Source: JBOGFI01 sp050743365
Lineage (GTDB): Bacteria > Actinomycetota > Acidimicrobiia > IMCC26256 > JACDBD01
DNA length: 16,308 bases
Assembly (NCBI GenBank): GCA_050743365.1
Contig: JBOGFI010000130.1
Location: 1 to 16,308 of the forward strand
Direction: 5' to 3'
Position 1 is the first letter of the stretch. Every line of letters begins with the position of its first letter. The notes below the pieces were generated by a model. The model was not told the DNA's origin, made no database searches, and worked only from the letters and a program-made list of their open reading frames with translations. A program made the translations under genes and the position numbers. Shown here piece by piece: positions 1 to 7,254 of this stretch.

Positions 1-2153
1 CCCGCGGCCTGGGCGCGGCGAAGCACATCGGCCACGCCCGCCGGGTCGACGGCAAGCACCACGCGCGAGGCCGACTCCGAGAAGCAGGCCGCAGGGGCAG
101 GCAACCCGGCGGGGAGCGTGACGCGGAACCCGGTCTCGCCGGCGATGGCCATCTCGGCCAGTGCGACCGCGAGCCCGCCGTCGGCGCAGTCGTGGGCTCC
201 CGCTACCGCGCGCTCGGCGACCAGCTCCCGCACCAGGTTGTGGAGCGCCGCCGCCGCGTCGAGGTCTGCCGCCGGTGGCATTCCGCCGTCGAGGGCGTGG
301 ACGACCGCGGCCCACTCGGAGCCACCCAGCTCGACCCTCGTGCGGCCCAGGACGACGATGTGCTGACCCGGCGCCAGCCGCGCGCCCGGTGGCACGCCCC
401 TGAGCTCGTCGATGACGCCGAGCACCCCGGCGACGGGGGTCGGGTCGATGTCGGCACCGTGCGACTCGTTGTAGAAGCTCACGTTGCCGCCGATGACGGG
501 GATCGCCAGCGCCCTGCACGCCTCGGCCATCCCGTCCACGACCTCCGAGAACTGCCACATCACCTCGGGGTGCTCGGGGTTGCCGAAGTTCAGGCAGTCG
601 ACGAGGGCGAGGGGTCGGGCGCCGGCGCAGGCCACGTTGCGGGCGGCCTCGAGCACGACCAGCCGGCTCCCGGTGCGGGGGTCGAGGCGGCAGAAGCGGG
701 CCTTCCCGTCGGTCGAGAGCGCGAGGGCGCGCTCGGTCCCCTTGAGGCGAAGCACCGCCGCGTCGCCACCCGGTCCAGCCACCGTGCTCAAGAAGAGCTG
801 GTGGTCGTACTGGCGCCAGATCCACGCCTTGTCGGCGATCGTGGGCGTCGCGAGCACGGCGAGCAGCTCGCCGGACAGGTCGGTGCCGGCGGGGAAGCGG
901 GCCGCGAGGAGCGGCGCGGGGTCGGTGGCCTGGAGGGTGTGCTGGCCGGCGGGGGGGCGCGCCGCGCGCTCGTACACGGGGCCGTCGCCGAGACTCTCCG
1001 CCGGGACGTCGGCGATCGGAGCGCGGTCCGACGAGACTTCACGAGGCACGTCGCCCGGTGGGGGCGCGGGGTCCCGCCCCGGTACTACGACGGCGTCGAA
1101 CAGCCCGTCGTAGACGCGGAAGCGACCGGTGCCGGTGACGCGACCGACCACCGACGCGGTGATCTCCCAGCGATCGCAGAGCGCGAGCACCTCGTCGAGG
1201 TGCCGGGGCCGCACGATGGCGAGCATGCGCTCCTGGCTCTCCGACGTGAGCACCTCGACCGCCGTCATGTCCGGCTCCCGCCGGTGCACCCGCGCCGCGT
1301 CGACGTCCATGCCGGCGCCGGCCCTGGCCGCGGTCTCGGACGCCGCGCACGACAGGCCGGCGGCGCCGAGGTCCTGCACGCCGACTGCGAGACCGGCGTC
1401 GAGGAGCGCGAGGCACGCCTCGATCAGCTTCTTCTCCTCGAACGGGTCGCCCACCTGGACGCTCGGGCGCTTCTCCTCTGCGCCCTCGTCGAACCCGGCC
1501 GAGGCGAGCACACTGGCGCCGCCGATGCCGTCGCGGCCGGTGGACGAGCCGAGCAGCACCGCCAGGTTCCCGTCACCGTCGGCGCGGGCGAGGACGAGCC
1601 GATCGTGGGGCACGAGCCCCAGGCAGAGCACGTTCACGAGCGGATTGTCGCGGTAGCAGTCGTCGAAGACGACCTCGCCGCCGACAGTGGGGACGCCGAC
1701 CGCGTTGCCGTAGCCGCTGATGCCAGAGACGACCCCCTCGAGGAGATATCGGGTCCGGGCGTCGTCGAGCGGGCCGAAGCGGAGCGAGTCCATGAGGACG
1801 ACGGGTCGCGCGCCCATCGAGAACACGTCGCGGATGATGCCGCCGACGCCGGTGGCGGCGCCCTGGTAGGGCTCGACCGCGGAGGGGTGGTTGTGGCTCT
1901 CGATGCGCACCGCGACCGCGAGGCCGTCGCCGACGTCGACGACGCCCGCGCCCTCGCCCGGCCCGACGAGCACCCAGGGGGCGTCGCTGGGCAGGCGCCG
2001 CAGGTGGACACGCGACGACTTGTAGGAGCAGTGCTCCGACCACATGACCGCGTACATCGCCAGCTCGAGCTCGCTCGGGTCGCGGCCGAGGAGCTCGACC
2101 ACGGCGTCGAGCTCGTCGTCGCTCATCCCGAGCCGGCGGTGCAAGGGCGCCAC
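1..2153 (-). CDS. purL: Phosphoribosylformylglycinamidine synthase subunit PurL (C-terminus cut by window edge)
   Basis: PurL is the ATP-dependent synthetase subunit that converts FGAR to FGAM in de novo purine synthesis, using ammonia delivered by PurQ with PurS as the bridge. I translated it on the minus strand; spot checks along its length show one open frame. Visible motifs are WSEHCSYKSSR (residues about 38-48), ESHNHPS (85-91, metal/ATP site), YQGAATGVGG (96-105), GGNVSFYNE in the second half and DCADGGLAVALAEM near the left edge. It is the small PurL form, which needs separate PurS and PurQ, both encoded nearby. About 717 codons are present and the family is usually 730-770, so only a short C-terminus is missing. 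The start is GTG at 2153: a TAG stop lies in frame at 2163-2165, and the first residues (VAPLHRRLGMSDDEL) match the family N-terminus. No good ribosome site is visible. It is separated from purQ by an opposite-strand gene, so it probably has its own promoter. Confidence 0.97.
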   Translation of the reverse strand, partial: MAPLHRRLGMSDDELDAVVELLGRDPSELELAMYAVMWSEHCSYKSSRVHLRRLPSDAPWVLVGPGEGAGVVDVGDGLAVAVRIESHNHPSAVEPYQGAATGVGGIIRDVFSMGARPVVLMDSLRFGPLDDARTRYLLEGVVSGISGYGNAVGVPTVGGEVVFDDCYRDNPLVNVLCLGLVPHDRLVLARADGDGNLAVLLGSSTGRDGIGGASVLASAGFDEGAEEKRPSVQVGDPFEEKKLIEACLALLDAGLAVGVQDLGAAGLSCAASETAARAGAGMDVDAARVHRREPDMTAVEVLTSESQERMLAIVRPRHLDEVLALCDRWEITASVVGRVTGTGRFRVYDGLFDAVVVPGRDPAPPPGDVPREVSSDRAPIADVPAESLGDGPVYERAARPPAGQHTLQATDPAPLLAARFPAGTDLSGELLAVLATPTIADKAWIWRQYDHQLFLSTVAGPGGDAAVLRLKGTERALALSTDGKARFCRLDPRTGSRLVVLEAARNVACAGARPLALVDCLNFGNPEHPEVMWQFSEVVDGMAEACRALAIPVIGGNVSFYNESHGADIDPTPVAGVLGVIDELRGVPPGARLAPGQHIVVLGRTRVELGGSEWAAVVHALDGGMPPAADLDAAAALHNLVRELVAERAVAGAHDCADGGLAVALAEMAIAGETGFRVTLPAGLPAPAACFSESASRVVLAVDPAGVADVLRRAQAA

Positions 2154-2250
2154 CGCCGCAGGCTAACCGCCCGCGGGTCGCCGAAATGGAGTCTCGAGGA
2201 ATACACAAATACCATGCCCCGGCAATACCCCAAATGCAGGAGACGAGGCC
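2154..2250. promoter_or_regulatory. Divergent intergenic region between purL and the 136-aa gene, likely holding both promoters
   Basis: This 97-bp gap between divergent starts is clearly richer in A and T than its surroundings, mainly 2188-2236. On the plus strand a TANNNT-type hexamer, TACCAT, lies at 2210-2215. A ribosome site AGGAGA at 2238-2243 stands 7 nt before the ATG at 2251. On the minus strand a weak TTGCCG...TATTCC pair with 16-nt spacing could serve purL. Promoter placement is inference from base composition; no operator or purine riboswitch fold was recognised. Confidence 0.4.
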
Positions 2251-2661
2251 ATGCCGCCGAGACGGAAGAAGTCAACGATGACCGCCGCGCACAAGCGAGC
2301 CTTGGCGGAGGGCCGGGAGCTGGGACGCGCGGTGCGGAATTACCTCGATGCGCTGCAGAGGAACCGGCCCAAGCGGGGTCGCCGGCGGACGGCGGCATCC
2401 ATCAGGAAGCGGCTCGACGCCATCTCGACCAAGCTGAGCGACGCCTCCCCGCTCCAGCGGCTCCAGCTCGTGCAGGAGCGCATGGACCTGCGGACCGAGC
2501 TCCAGCAGCTCGGCGCCAAGGTCGACCTGTCGGCCCTCGAGCGGCAGTTCACCAAGGCCGCCCGGGCCTACTCCGAGCGCAAGGGCATCTCCTACGCCGC
2601 GTGGCGCGAGCTCGGCGTCTCCGCCGACGTGCTCAAGAAGGCCGGGATCACCCGCTCCTAG
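2251..2661 (+). CDS. Conserved actinobacterial-type hypothetical protein, 136 aa, basic and helical
   Basis: The function is not known to me. The protein is small, very basic at its N-terminus (MPPRRKKSTM, and KRGRRR near residues 41-46) and predicted by eye to be almost wholly helical. A heptad-like stretch at about 51-90 (RLDAI, LQRLQLVQERMDLRTELQQL) suggests a coiled coil. The C-terminal part, ERKGISYAAWRELGVSADVL (about 109-128), has the look of a small DNA- or partner-binding helical motif, and I recall similar tails in uncharacterised actinobacterial proteins. There is no signal peptide or membrane segment. The ATG start has AGGAGA 7 nt upstream. It stands alone on the plus strand between purQ and purL, convergent with purQ. 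Base composition resembles its neighbours, so it does not look recently acquired. A nucleoid-associated or regulatory role is possible but only a guess. Confidence 0.85.
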   Translation: MPPRRKKSTMTAAHKRALAEGRELGRAVRNYLDALQRNRPKRGRRRTAASIRKRLDAISTKLSDASPLQRLQLVQERMDLRTELQQLGAKVDLSALERQFTKAARAYSERKGISYAAWRELGVSADVLKKAGITRS

Positions 2662-2728
2662 GAAGGAAGGCCTGCCAGCCCGAGGCTTGCTGTCGGGATC
2701 GCGCGGGAGCGGCGACCGGCCCGGAGGG

Positions 2729-2753
2729 CGCCGGGCGGGTATCCCGCCCGGCG
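2729..2753. terminator. Perfect 11-bp GC hairpin between convergent genes, probable bidirectional terminator
   Basis: The stem CGCCGGGCGGG pairs perfectly with its complement across a 3-nt TAT loop. It lies 68 bp after the stop of the plus-strand gene and 36 bp after the stop of purQ, so it could end both transcripts. Neither side has a clear T tract, which is common for hairpin terminators in GC-rich actinobacteria. The rest of the 127-bp gap (2662-2788) shows nothing else I recognise. Confidence 0.6.
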
Positions 2754-2788
2754 AGCGAGCCCGACCTAGAAAGATGTAGATGGGTGGG

Positions 2789-3493
2789 TCAGCTCGCGAG
2801 GACGTCGTGACCGGCGGCAGTGCGGGCCCTAGAGGAGGAGGCGAGGAGCGAGCGCAGCAGCACGACGCCGTCGTCGGAGCCGAGCAGCGCATCGGACGCC
2901 CGTTCGGGGTGCGGCATGAGCCCGACGACGTTCCGGGCCTCGTTGCAGATCCCGGCGATGTCGTCGAGAGAACCGTTGGGGTTGCGCACGTAGCGCAGCA
3001 CCACCCGGTCCTCGTCGCGGAGGCGCGCGAGCGTACCGGCGTCGCAGACGTAGCTTCCCTCGAAATGGTTGATCGGGATGCGTAGGACCGACCCCGGCAC
3101 AGCCAGCGCCGTGAGCACCGATCGTTCCGTCTCCACCCGGCACTCCACCGTCTCGCAGCGGAACTTGAGGCTCGCATTCTTCTGAAGTGCACCGGGGAGC
3201 AGGCCGGCTTCGGTGAGCACCTGGAAGCCGTTGCAGATCCCGACGACGGGCCCGCCATCGGCGGCGAAGCGCGCCACCGGCTCCATCACCGGCGAGAAGC
3301 GCGCGATCGCGCCGGTGCGGAGATAGTCGCCGTGGGCGAAACCACCGGGGATCACCACCGCGTCGACGTCGCGGAACCGACGGTCGCGGTGCCAGAGCAT
3401 CCGGGGCGAGCCGCCGAGCTGCTCGACGGCCCACGCCACGTCGAGCTCGCAGTTCGTTCCCGGGAACATGACGATGCCGACTCGCGCGCTCAT
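2789..3493 (-). CDS. purQ: Phosphoribosylformylglycinamidine synthase subunit PurQ (glutaminase)
   Basis: PurQ hydrolyses glutamine and passes ammonia to PurL in the FGAR-to-FGAM step. The 234-residue protein is a class I glutamine amidotransferase of normal length. It has the family opening VGIVMFPGTNCELD, the oxyanion region PGGFAHGDYLRTGAIA (49-64), the nucleophile Cys87 in GICNGFQVL, and His195/Glu197 in LMPHPER, so the full triad is present. NPNGS (171-175) and GICNEARNVVGLMPHPER are also typical. The ATG start at 3493 forms an ATGA overlap with the purS stop (3490-3493), which implies coupled translation. The frame stays open upstream, but an earlier start would lie inside purS and add non-family sequence. 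It is the last gene of the packed minus-strand run before the opposite-strand insertion. Confidence 0.97.
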   Translation of the reverse strand: MSARVGIVMFPGTNCELDVAWAVEQLGGSPRMLWHRDRRFRDVDAVVIPGGFAHGDYLRTGAIARFSPVMEPVARFAADGGPVVGICNGFQVLTEAGLLPGALQKNASLKFRCETVECRVETERSVLTALAVPGSVLRIPINHFEGSYVCDAGTLARLRDEDRVVLRYVRNPNGSLDDIAGICNEARNVVGLMPHPERASDALLGSDDGVVLLRSLLASSSRARTAAGHDVLAS

Positions 3494-3750
3494 GCCGGGC
3501 TCAACTGGGTCAGCTCGACCGTGTACGCCTCGATGACGGGGTTGGCGAGGAGTCGGCGGCACATCTCGTCGACCTGGGCACGGGCGGCGGCTTCGTCGCG
3601 CGCGTCGATGACGAGATGGATGCTCTTGCCCAGCCGGACCTCGGACACGTTCTCGTAGCCGAGCGCGGGGAGCGCTCTCTCTATTGTCGCGCCTTGAGGG
3701 TCGAGAATGCCGGGGAGGTGCGCGATGTCGATGCGCGCCTCGAACTTCAT
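3490..3750 (-). CDS. purS: Phosphoribosylformylglycinamidine synthase subunit PurS
   Basis: PurS is the small structural subunit that holds the PurL-PurQ complex together and helps ammonia channelling. The 86-residue protein matches the family in length and pattern: ILDPQGATIERAL near residues 15-27, LGYENVSEVRLGK, and a C-terminal strand ending EAYTVELTQ. I chose the ATG at 3750 because the protein then begins MKFEARIDI, the usual first beta strand; the frame stays open upstream but only into purC. It starts 10 nt after the purC stop (TAG at 3761-3763), with no clear ribosome site, so reinitiation from purC is likely. Its stop overlaps the purQ start by four bases. Confidence 0.95.
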   Translation of the reverse strand: MKFEARIDIAHLPGILDPQGATIERALPALGYENVSEVRLGKSIHLVIDARDEAAARAQVDEMCRRLLANPVIEAYTVELTQLSPA

Positions 3751-3760
3751 GACGCCGATG

Positions 3761-4651
3761 CTATCCACCCGACCCGTGCCACTCGTCGAAGCTCTGACCC
3801 GTGAGGAGCTCGTACGCCTCGACATAGCGCGCGCGGGTGCCGTCGATCACGTCGGGCGGGAGACGGGGCGCGGGCCTGGTTCCCCCGTCCCAGCCGGCGG
3901 CGAGGTAGTGGTCGCGCACGAACTGCTTGTCGAACGACGGCGGCGACGCGCCGGCGCGGTACTCCTCGACGGGCCAGTAGCGCGAGGAGTCGGGCGTGAG
4001 GATCTCGTCGATGACCAGGATCTTCCCGTCGATGAGGCCGAACTCGAACTTGGTGTCGGCCAGGATCACCCCCCGCTCTTCGGCGCGGGGGGCCGCGAAC
4101 CCGTAGAGGGCGAGGGTGAGGTCTCGTAGCTGCTCGAACCGCTCCGGGCCGACCAGCCCGACGGCCTCGTCGTCGGTGAGCGGCAGGTCGTGCTCGCCCA
4201 CGGGAGCCTTGGTGGTGGCGGTGAAGACCGGCTCGGGCAGGCGCTCGGCCTGCCGCAGACCGGGCGGGAAGCGCCGGCCGTACACGGTGCCCCCCTCGGC
4301 ATACTCCGACCAAGCCGAGCCGAACAGGTACCCGCGCGCCACGCACTCCAGACGCACGGGCTGCGTGACTCGCACCAGCATCGCCCGACCCGCCACGTCG
4401 GGCCCGGCGGTCTCGGGGAAGTCGGTGGGGTCGGACGAGATCAGGTGGTTGGGCGCCAGGGTGCCGGTCTCCCCGAACCAGAAGGTCGACAGCGCGGTAA
4501 GTACACGGCCCTTGTCGGGGATCTCGTCGTCGAGCACGACGTCGAAGACCGAGATGCGATCGGACGCCACGATCAGCATGCGCTCGTGGTCGACCTCGTA
4601 CAGGTCGCGGACCTTGCCCGTGTAGTGGTGTCGGAGGGCCGGCTTACTCAC
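3761..4651 (-). CDS. purC: Phosphoribosylaminoimidazole-succinocarboxamide synthase (SAICAR synthetase)
   Basis: PurC joins aspartate to CAIR using ATP to give SAICAR. The 296-residue protein has the family motifs in order: GKVRDLYEV (12-20, nucleotide loop), SDRISVFDVVLDDEIPDKG (30-48), ECVARGYLFGSAWSEY (102-117), TTKAPVGEHD (146-155), ILADTKFEFG (196-205), and the signature region LVIDEILTPDSSRYWP (212-227) followed by SFDKQFVRDHYL. Length is normal for the stand-alone enzyme. I chose GTG at 4651, which gives VSKPALRHHYTGKVRDLY and overlaps the purB stop by four bases (GTGA, 4648-4651). A longer frame exists upstream but lies within purB and has no family similarity. Confidence 0.97.
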   Translation of the reverse strand: MSKPALRHHYTGKVRDLYEVDHERMLIVASDRISVFDVVLDDEIPDKGRVLTALSTFWFGETGTLAPNHLISSDPTDFPETAGPDVAGRAMLVRVTQPVRLECVARGYLFGSAWSEYAEGGTVYGRRFPPGLRQAERLPEPVFTATTKAPVGEHDLPLTDDEAVGLVGPERFEQLRDLTLALYGFAAPRAEERGVILADTKFEFGLIDGKILVIDEILTPDSSRYWPVEEYRAGASPPSFDKQFVRDHYLAAGWDGGTRPAPRLPPDVIDGTRARYVEAYELLTGQSFDEWHGSGG

Positions 4652-5943
4652 TCGGCGAGCGCCTCGAACACGCGATCTGCCTGCTCCAGCGATCTCGTCA
4701 GGTCGAAGCAGGCCTCGAGGCGCTCGGCCGGCAGCGCCGTGGCCACCTCCTCGTCGGCGCGCAGCACCTCGAGGAACGGCCGCGCCTCGTCCCACGTGCG
4801 CGTGGCGTTCCGCTGGACCAGGCGGTAGGCCTCGTCACGCGACCGGCCCGCCTCCACCAACGCGAGCAGCACCGGCTGGCTGAATACGAGCCCGTGAGAC
4901 GCCTCGAGGTTGTCGAGCATTCGGTCGGCGTGGACGTGCATGCCCTCGACGATGCCGCGGAACCTCACCAGCAGGTAGTACGCGAGCTGAGCGGAGTCGG
5001 CGAGCACGATGCGCTCGACCGACGAATGGGAGATGTCACGCTCGTGCCACAGCGCGACATCCTCCAGCCCCGCCTGGAGGTTCCCACGCAGGACGCGGGC
5101 GAGCCCGCACAGTTGCTCGCAGCGCCACGGGTTCCGCTTGTGGGGCATGGCGCTGGAGCCCTTCTGGTCGCCGACGCGGAAGGGCTCCTCCACCTCGCGG
5201 ACCTCCGTGCGGGCCAGGTGGCGGATCTCGAGCGCGAACGACTCCACCGTGGCGCCCACCGATGCGCACGCGTAGAGGAACTCGGCGTGCCGGTCGCGCG
5301 CCAGCACCTGCGTGGCCGGCGCGGGCTCGAGGCCCAGGCGCTCGCACACGAACGCCTCGACCGCCGGATCGATGTTCGAGTAGGTGCCGACGACGCCCGA
5401 GAGCTTGCCCACGGCGACCGCAGCGCGTGCTCGGCGCAACCGCTGGTGGTCACGCCTGATCTGGAGCGCCCACAAGCCGAGCTTGGCTCCGAAGGTGATG
5501 GGCTCGGCGTGGATGCCGTGGGTGCGGCCCACCATGGGCGTGTGGCGGAACTCGTGGGCGCGGGTGGTGATGACACGCTCGAGCGCGGCGGCGGCATCGA
5601 TCAGGAGATCGCAGGCTCGGACCAGCGTGACCGAGAGGGCGGTGTCGACCACGTCGCTCGACGTGAGGCCGTGGTGGACCCAGGCGCCCGCGGGTTGACC
5701 CACCTGCTCCTGCACGACGTCGACGAACGCGGCAACGTCATGGTCGGTGACACGCTCGCGCTCCTCCACCGCGGCAACGTCGACGCCCGCCCGCTCCTTG
5801 ACCGCCTCGGCATCGGCGGCCGGGACGACACCGAGCTTGGCCCAGGCGTCGACCGCGAGGAGCTCGACGTCGAGCCAGGTGGCGAGGCGCGCCTCGTCGG
5901 TGAACAGCTCGGCCATCTCGGGCAGGGCGTACCGACGGATCAA
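4648..5943 (-). CDS. purB: Adenylosuccinate lyase
   Basis: PurB removes fumarate at two points: SAICAR to AICAR and adenylosuccinate to AMP. The 431-residue protein belongs to the aspartase/fumarase superfamily. It shows HGLTSSDVVDTA (91-102), GRTHGIHAEPIT (139-150) with catalytic and binding His142/His145, and the superfamily signature GSSAMPHKRNP (262-272) that carries the mobile-loop catalytic serine. The start codon is TTG at 5943: it gives MIRRYALPEM, which matches the conserved PurB N-terminus, and AAAGGAG lies just upstream. It begins 21 nt after the purD stop and its own stop overlaps purC, so it sits in the middle of the packed run. Confidence 0.97.
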   Translation of the reverse strand: MIRRYALPEMAELFTDEARLATWLDVELLAVDAWAKLGVVPAADAEAVKERAGVDVAAVEERERVTDHDVAAFVDVVQEQVGQPAGAWVHHGLTSSDVVDTALSVTLVRACDLLIDAAAALERVITTRAHEFRHTPMVGRTHGIHAEPITFGAKLGLWALQIRRDHQRLRRARAAVAVGKLSGVVGTYSNIDPAVEAFVCERLGLEPAPATQVLARDRHAEFLYACASVGATVESFALEIRHLARTEVREVEEPFRVGDQKGSSAMPHKRNPWRCEQLCGLARVLRGNLQAGLEDVALWHERDISHSSVERIVLADSAQLAYYLLVRFRGIVEGMHVHADRMLDNLEASHGLVFSQPVLLALVEAGRSRDEAYRLVQRNATRTWDEARPFLEVLRADEEVATALPAERLEACFDLTRSLEQADRVFEALAE

Positions 5944-5947
5944 AGCG

Positions 5948-5954
5948 CTCCTTT
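5948..5954 (-). promoter_or_regulatory. Ribosome binding site deciding the TTG start of purB
   Basis: On the minus strand AAAGGAG ends 4 nt before TTG at 5943. It is among the clearest Shine-Dalgarno matches I saw in the cluster. It supports TTG rather than the in-frame ATG ten codons in, which would remove conserved N-terminal residues. Confidence 0.7.
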
Positions 5955-5964
5955 GGGCTCCAGT

Positions 5965-7251
5965 CTACGTCGTCCGGCTCGCCGCCTCGGCGGCGATGTC
6001 GCGGCGGTACTGCACGCCCGGCCATGAGATGCGCGCCGCAGCCTCGTACGCGCGCTGGCGGGCCTCGACGAGCGTCGGCGCGACCGCGGTCACGTCGAGC
6101 ACACGCCCGCCCGCGGTCACGAGCTCCCCGTCACGTTCCGCCGTCCCGGCGTGGAACACGATGACGCCCGGAAGCTCCTCGGCCTCCCCGATACCGGAGA
6201 TGGCATCACCCCTGCGGGGCGCGGCCGGGTACCCCTCGGTGGCGAGCACCACGGTGACGCACGCGTCGTCCCGGAACCTCACTTCGAGATCGGAGCTGCC
6301 CGACGCGGCGGCGCGACAGAGCTGCACGAAGTCACCGGCGAGCCTCGGGAGCACGACCTGGGCCTCCGGGTCGCCGAAGCGGACGTTGTACTCGAGCACC
6401 TTGGGCCCGTCGGGCGTGAGCATCAGTCCGGCGTAGAGGACGCCCTTGTAAGCGATATCGCGCCGGGTGAGCTCGCGCAGCGTGGGCCGGACTGCCGACT
6501 CCATCACCTGCTCGACGAGGGCACCGTCCACGAACGGCACCGGCGAGTAGGCGCCCATGCCGCCCGTGTTGGGGCCGCGGTCGCCGTCGCCGATGCGCTT
6601 GAAGTCCTGCGCCGGCGCCAGCGGCCAGCCGTCGGTGGTGCCGTTGCACACGACGAGGAGCGAGAGCTCGGGCCCGGTCAGGCCCTCCTCGATCACGAGG
6701 GTTCGCCCGGCGTCGCCGAACGCTTCCCCCGAGAGGTACCGGCGGACGGCGTCACGAGCCTCCGCCAAGTCCTCGGTGACGGTCACCCCCTTGCCCTGCG
6801 CGAGGCCGTCGGTCTTTACGACGTAGAGCCCGGGCATGTCTTCGAGAAACGCCAGAGCGCGGTCCTCCTCGTCGGCTGCGAACGCGCGGTGCCGGGCAGT
6901 GGGCACGCCCGCCTCGGCCAGCACCTCCTTCATCCACGCCTTCGAGCCTTCGAGCCGGGCGCCGGCCGCGGTCGGCCCGAACGCAGGGACGCCGCGGGCC
7001 TCGACCGCGTCGACCACGCCGTTGACCAGCGGCTGCTCTGCGCTCACGAGCACGAGGTCGACGTCGAGGTCGGAGGCGACCTTCGCCACAGCACCCGGGT
7101 CGGTGGGATCCACCGGAACACAGCGCGCGCCCATGGCCGCAACTCCCGGGTTCCCCGGCGCAGCCGTCACCTCGTCGGCTGACGCCGACCGCTGCAGCGC
7201 CCACGCGAGGGTGTGACTGCGACCGTCCGAGCCGACGACGAGCGCTCGCAC
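5965..7251 (-). CDS. purD: Phosphoribosylamine-glycine ligase (GAR synthetase)
   Basis: PurD condenses phosphoribosylamine with glycine using ATP. The 428-residue, ATP-grasp protein is full length. Motifs seen: FGPTAAGARLEGSKAW (91-106), KTDGLAQGKGV (146-156, ATP-grasp loop), NTGGMGAYSPVP (228-239) and the family signature RFGDPEAQ (291-298). The N-terminal glycine loop reads GSDGRSH (7-13), while most members have GSGGREH, so this domain is somewhat divergent. GTG at 7251 is the start; it follows the purA stop (TAG at 7255-7257) by 3 nt, so translation is probably coupled. In the dephosphoribosylated numbering of the pathway this is step two, while purF (step one) is not in the window. Confidence 0.96.
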   Translation of the reverse strand: MRALVVGSDGRSHTLAWALQRSASADEVTAAPGNPGVAAMGARCVPVDPTDPGAVAKVASDLDVDLVLVSAEQPLVNGVVDAVEARGVPAFGPTAAGARLEGSKAWMKEVLAEAGVPTARHRAFAADEEDRALAFLEDMPGLYVVKTDGLAQGKGVTVTEDLAEARDAVRRYLSGEAFGDAGRTLVIEEGLTGPELSLLVVCNGTTDGWPLAPAQDFKRIGDGDRGPNTGGMGAYSPVPFVDGALVEQVMESAVRPTLRELTRRDIAYKGVLYAGLMLTPDGPKVLEYNVRFGDPEAQVVLPRLAGDFVQLCRAAASGSSDLEVRFRDDACVTVVLATEGYPAAPRRGDAISGIGEAEELPGVIVFHAGTAERDGELVTAGGRVLDVTAVAPTLVEARQRAYEAAARISWPGVQYRRDIAAEAASRTT

Positions 7252-7254
7252 GAG

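Noticed and set aside
2154..2250. Possible purine riboswitch upstream of purL
   Set aside because: I could not find the conserved core bases or the three-way junction pairing of a purine riboswitch, and the gap is short and divergent.
192..2810. Long open frame on the plus strand opposite purL (872 codons)
   Set aside because: It runs antisense through purL and across the real 136-aa gene in another frame. Its translation is low-complexity (Arg, Ala, Gly, His, Asp) with no family motifs. Such frames are expected opposite GC-rich genes.
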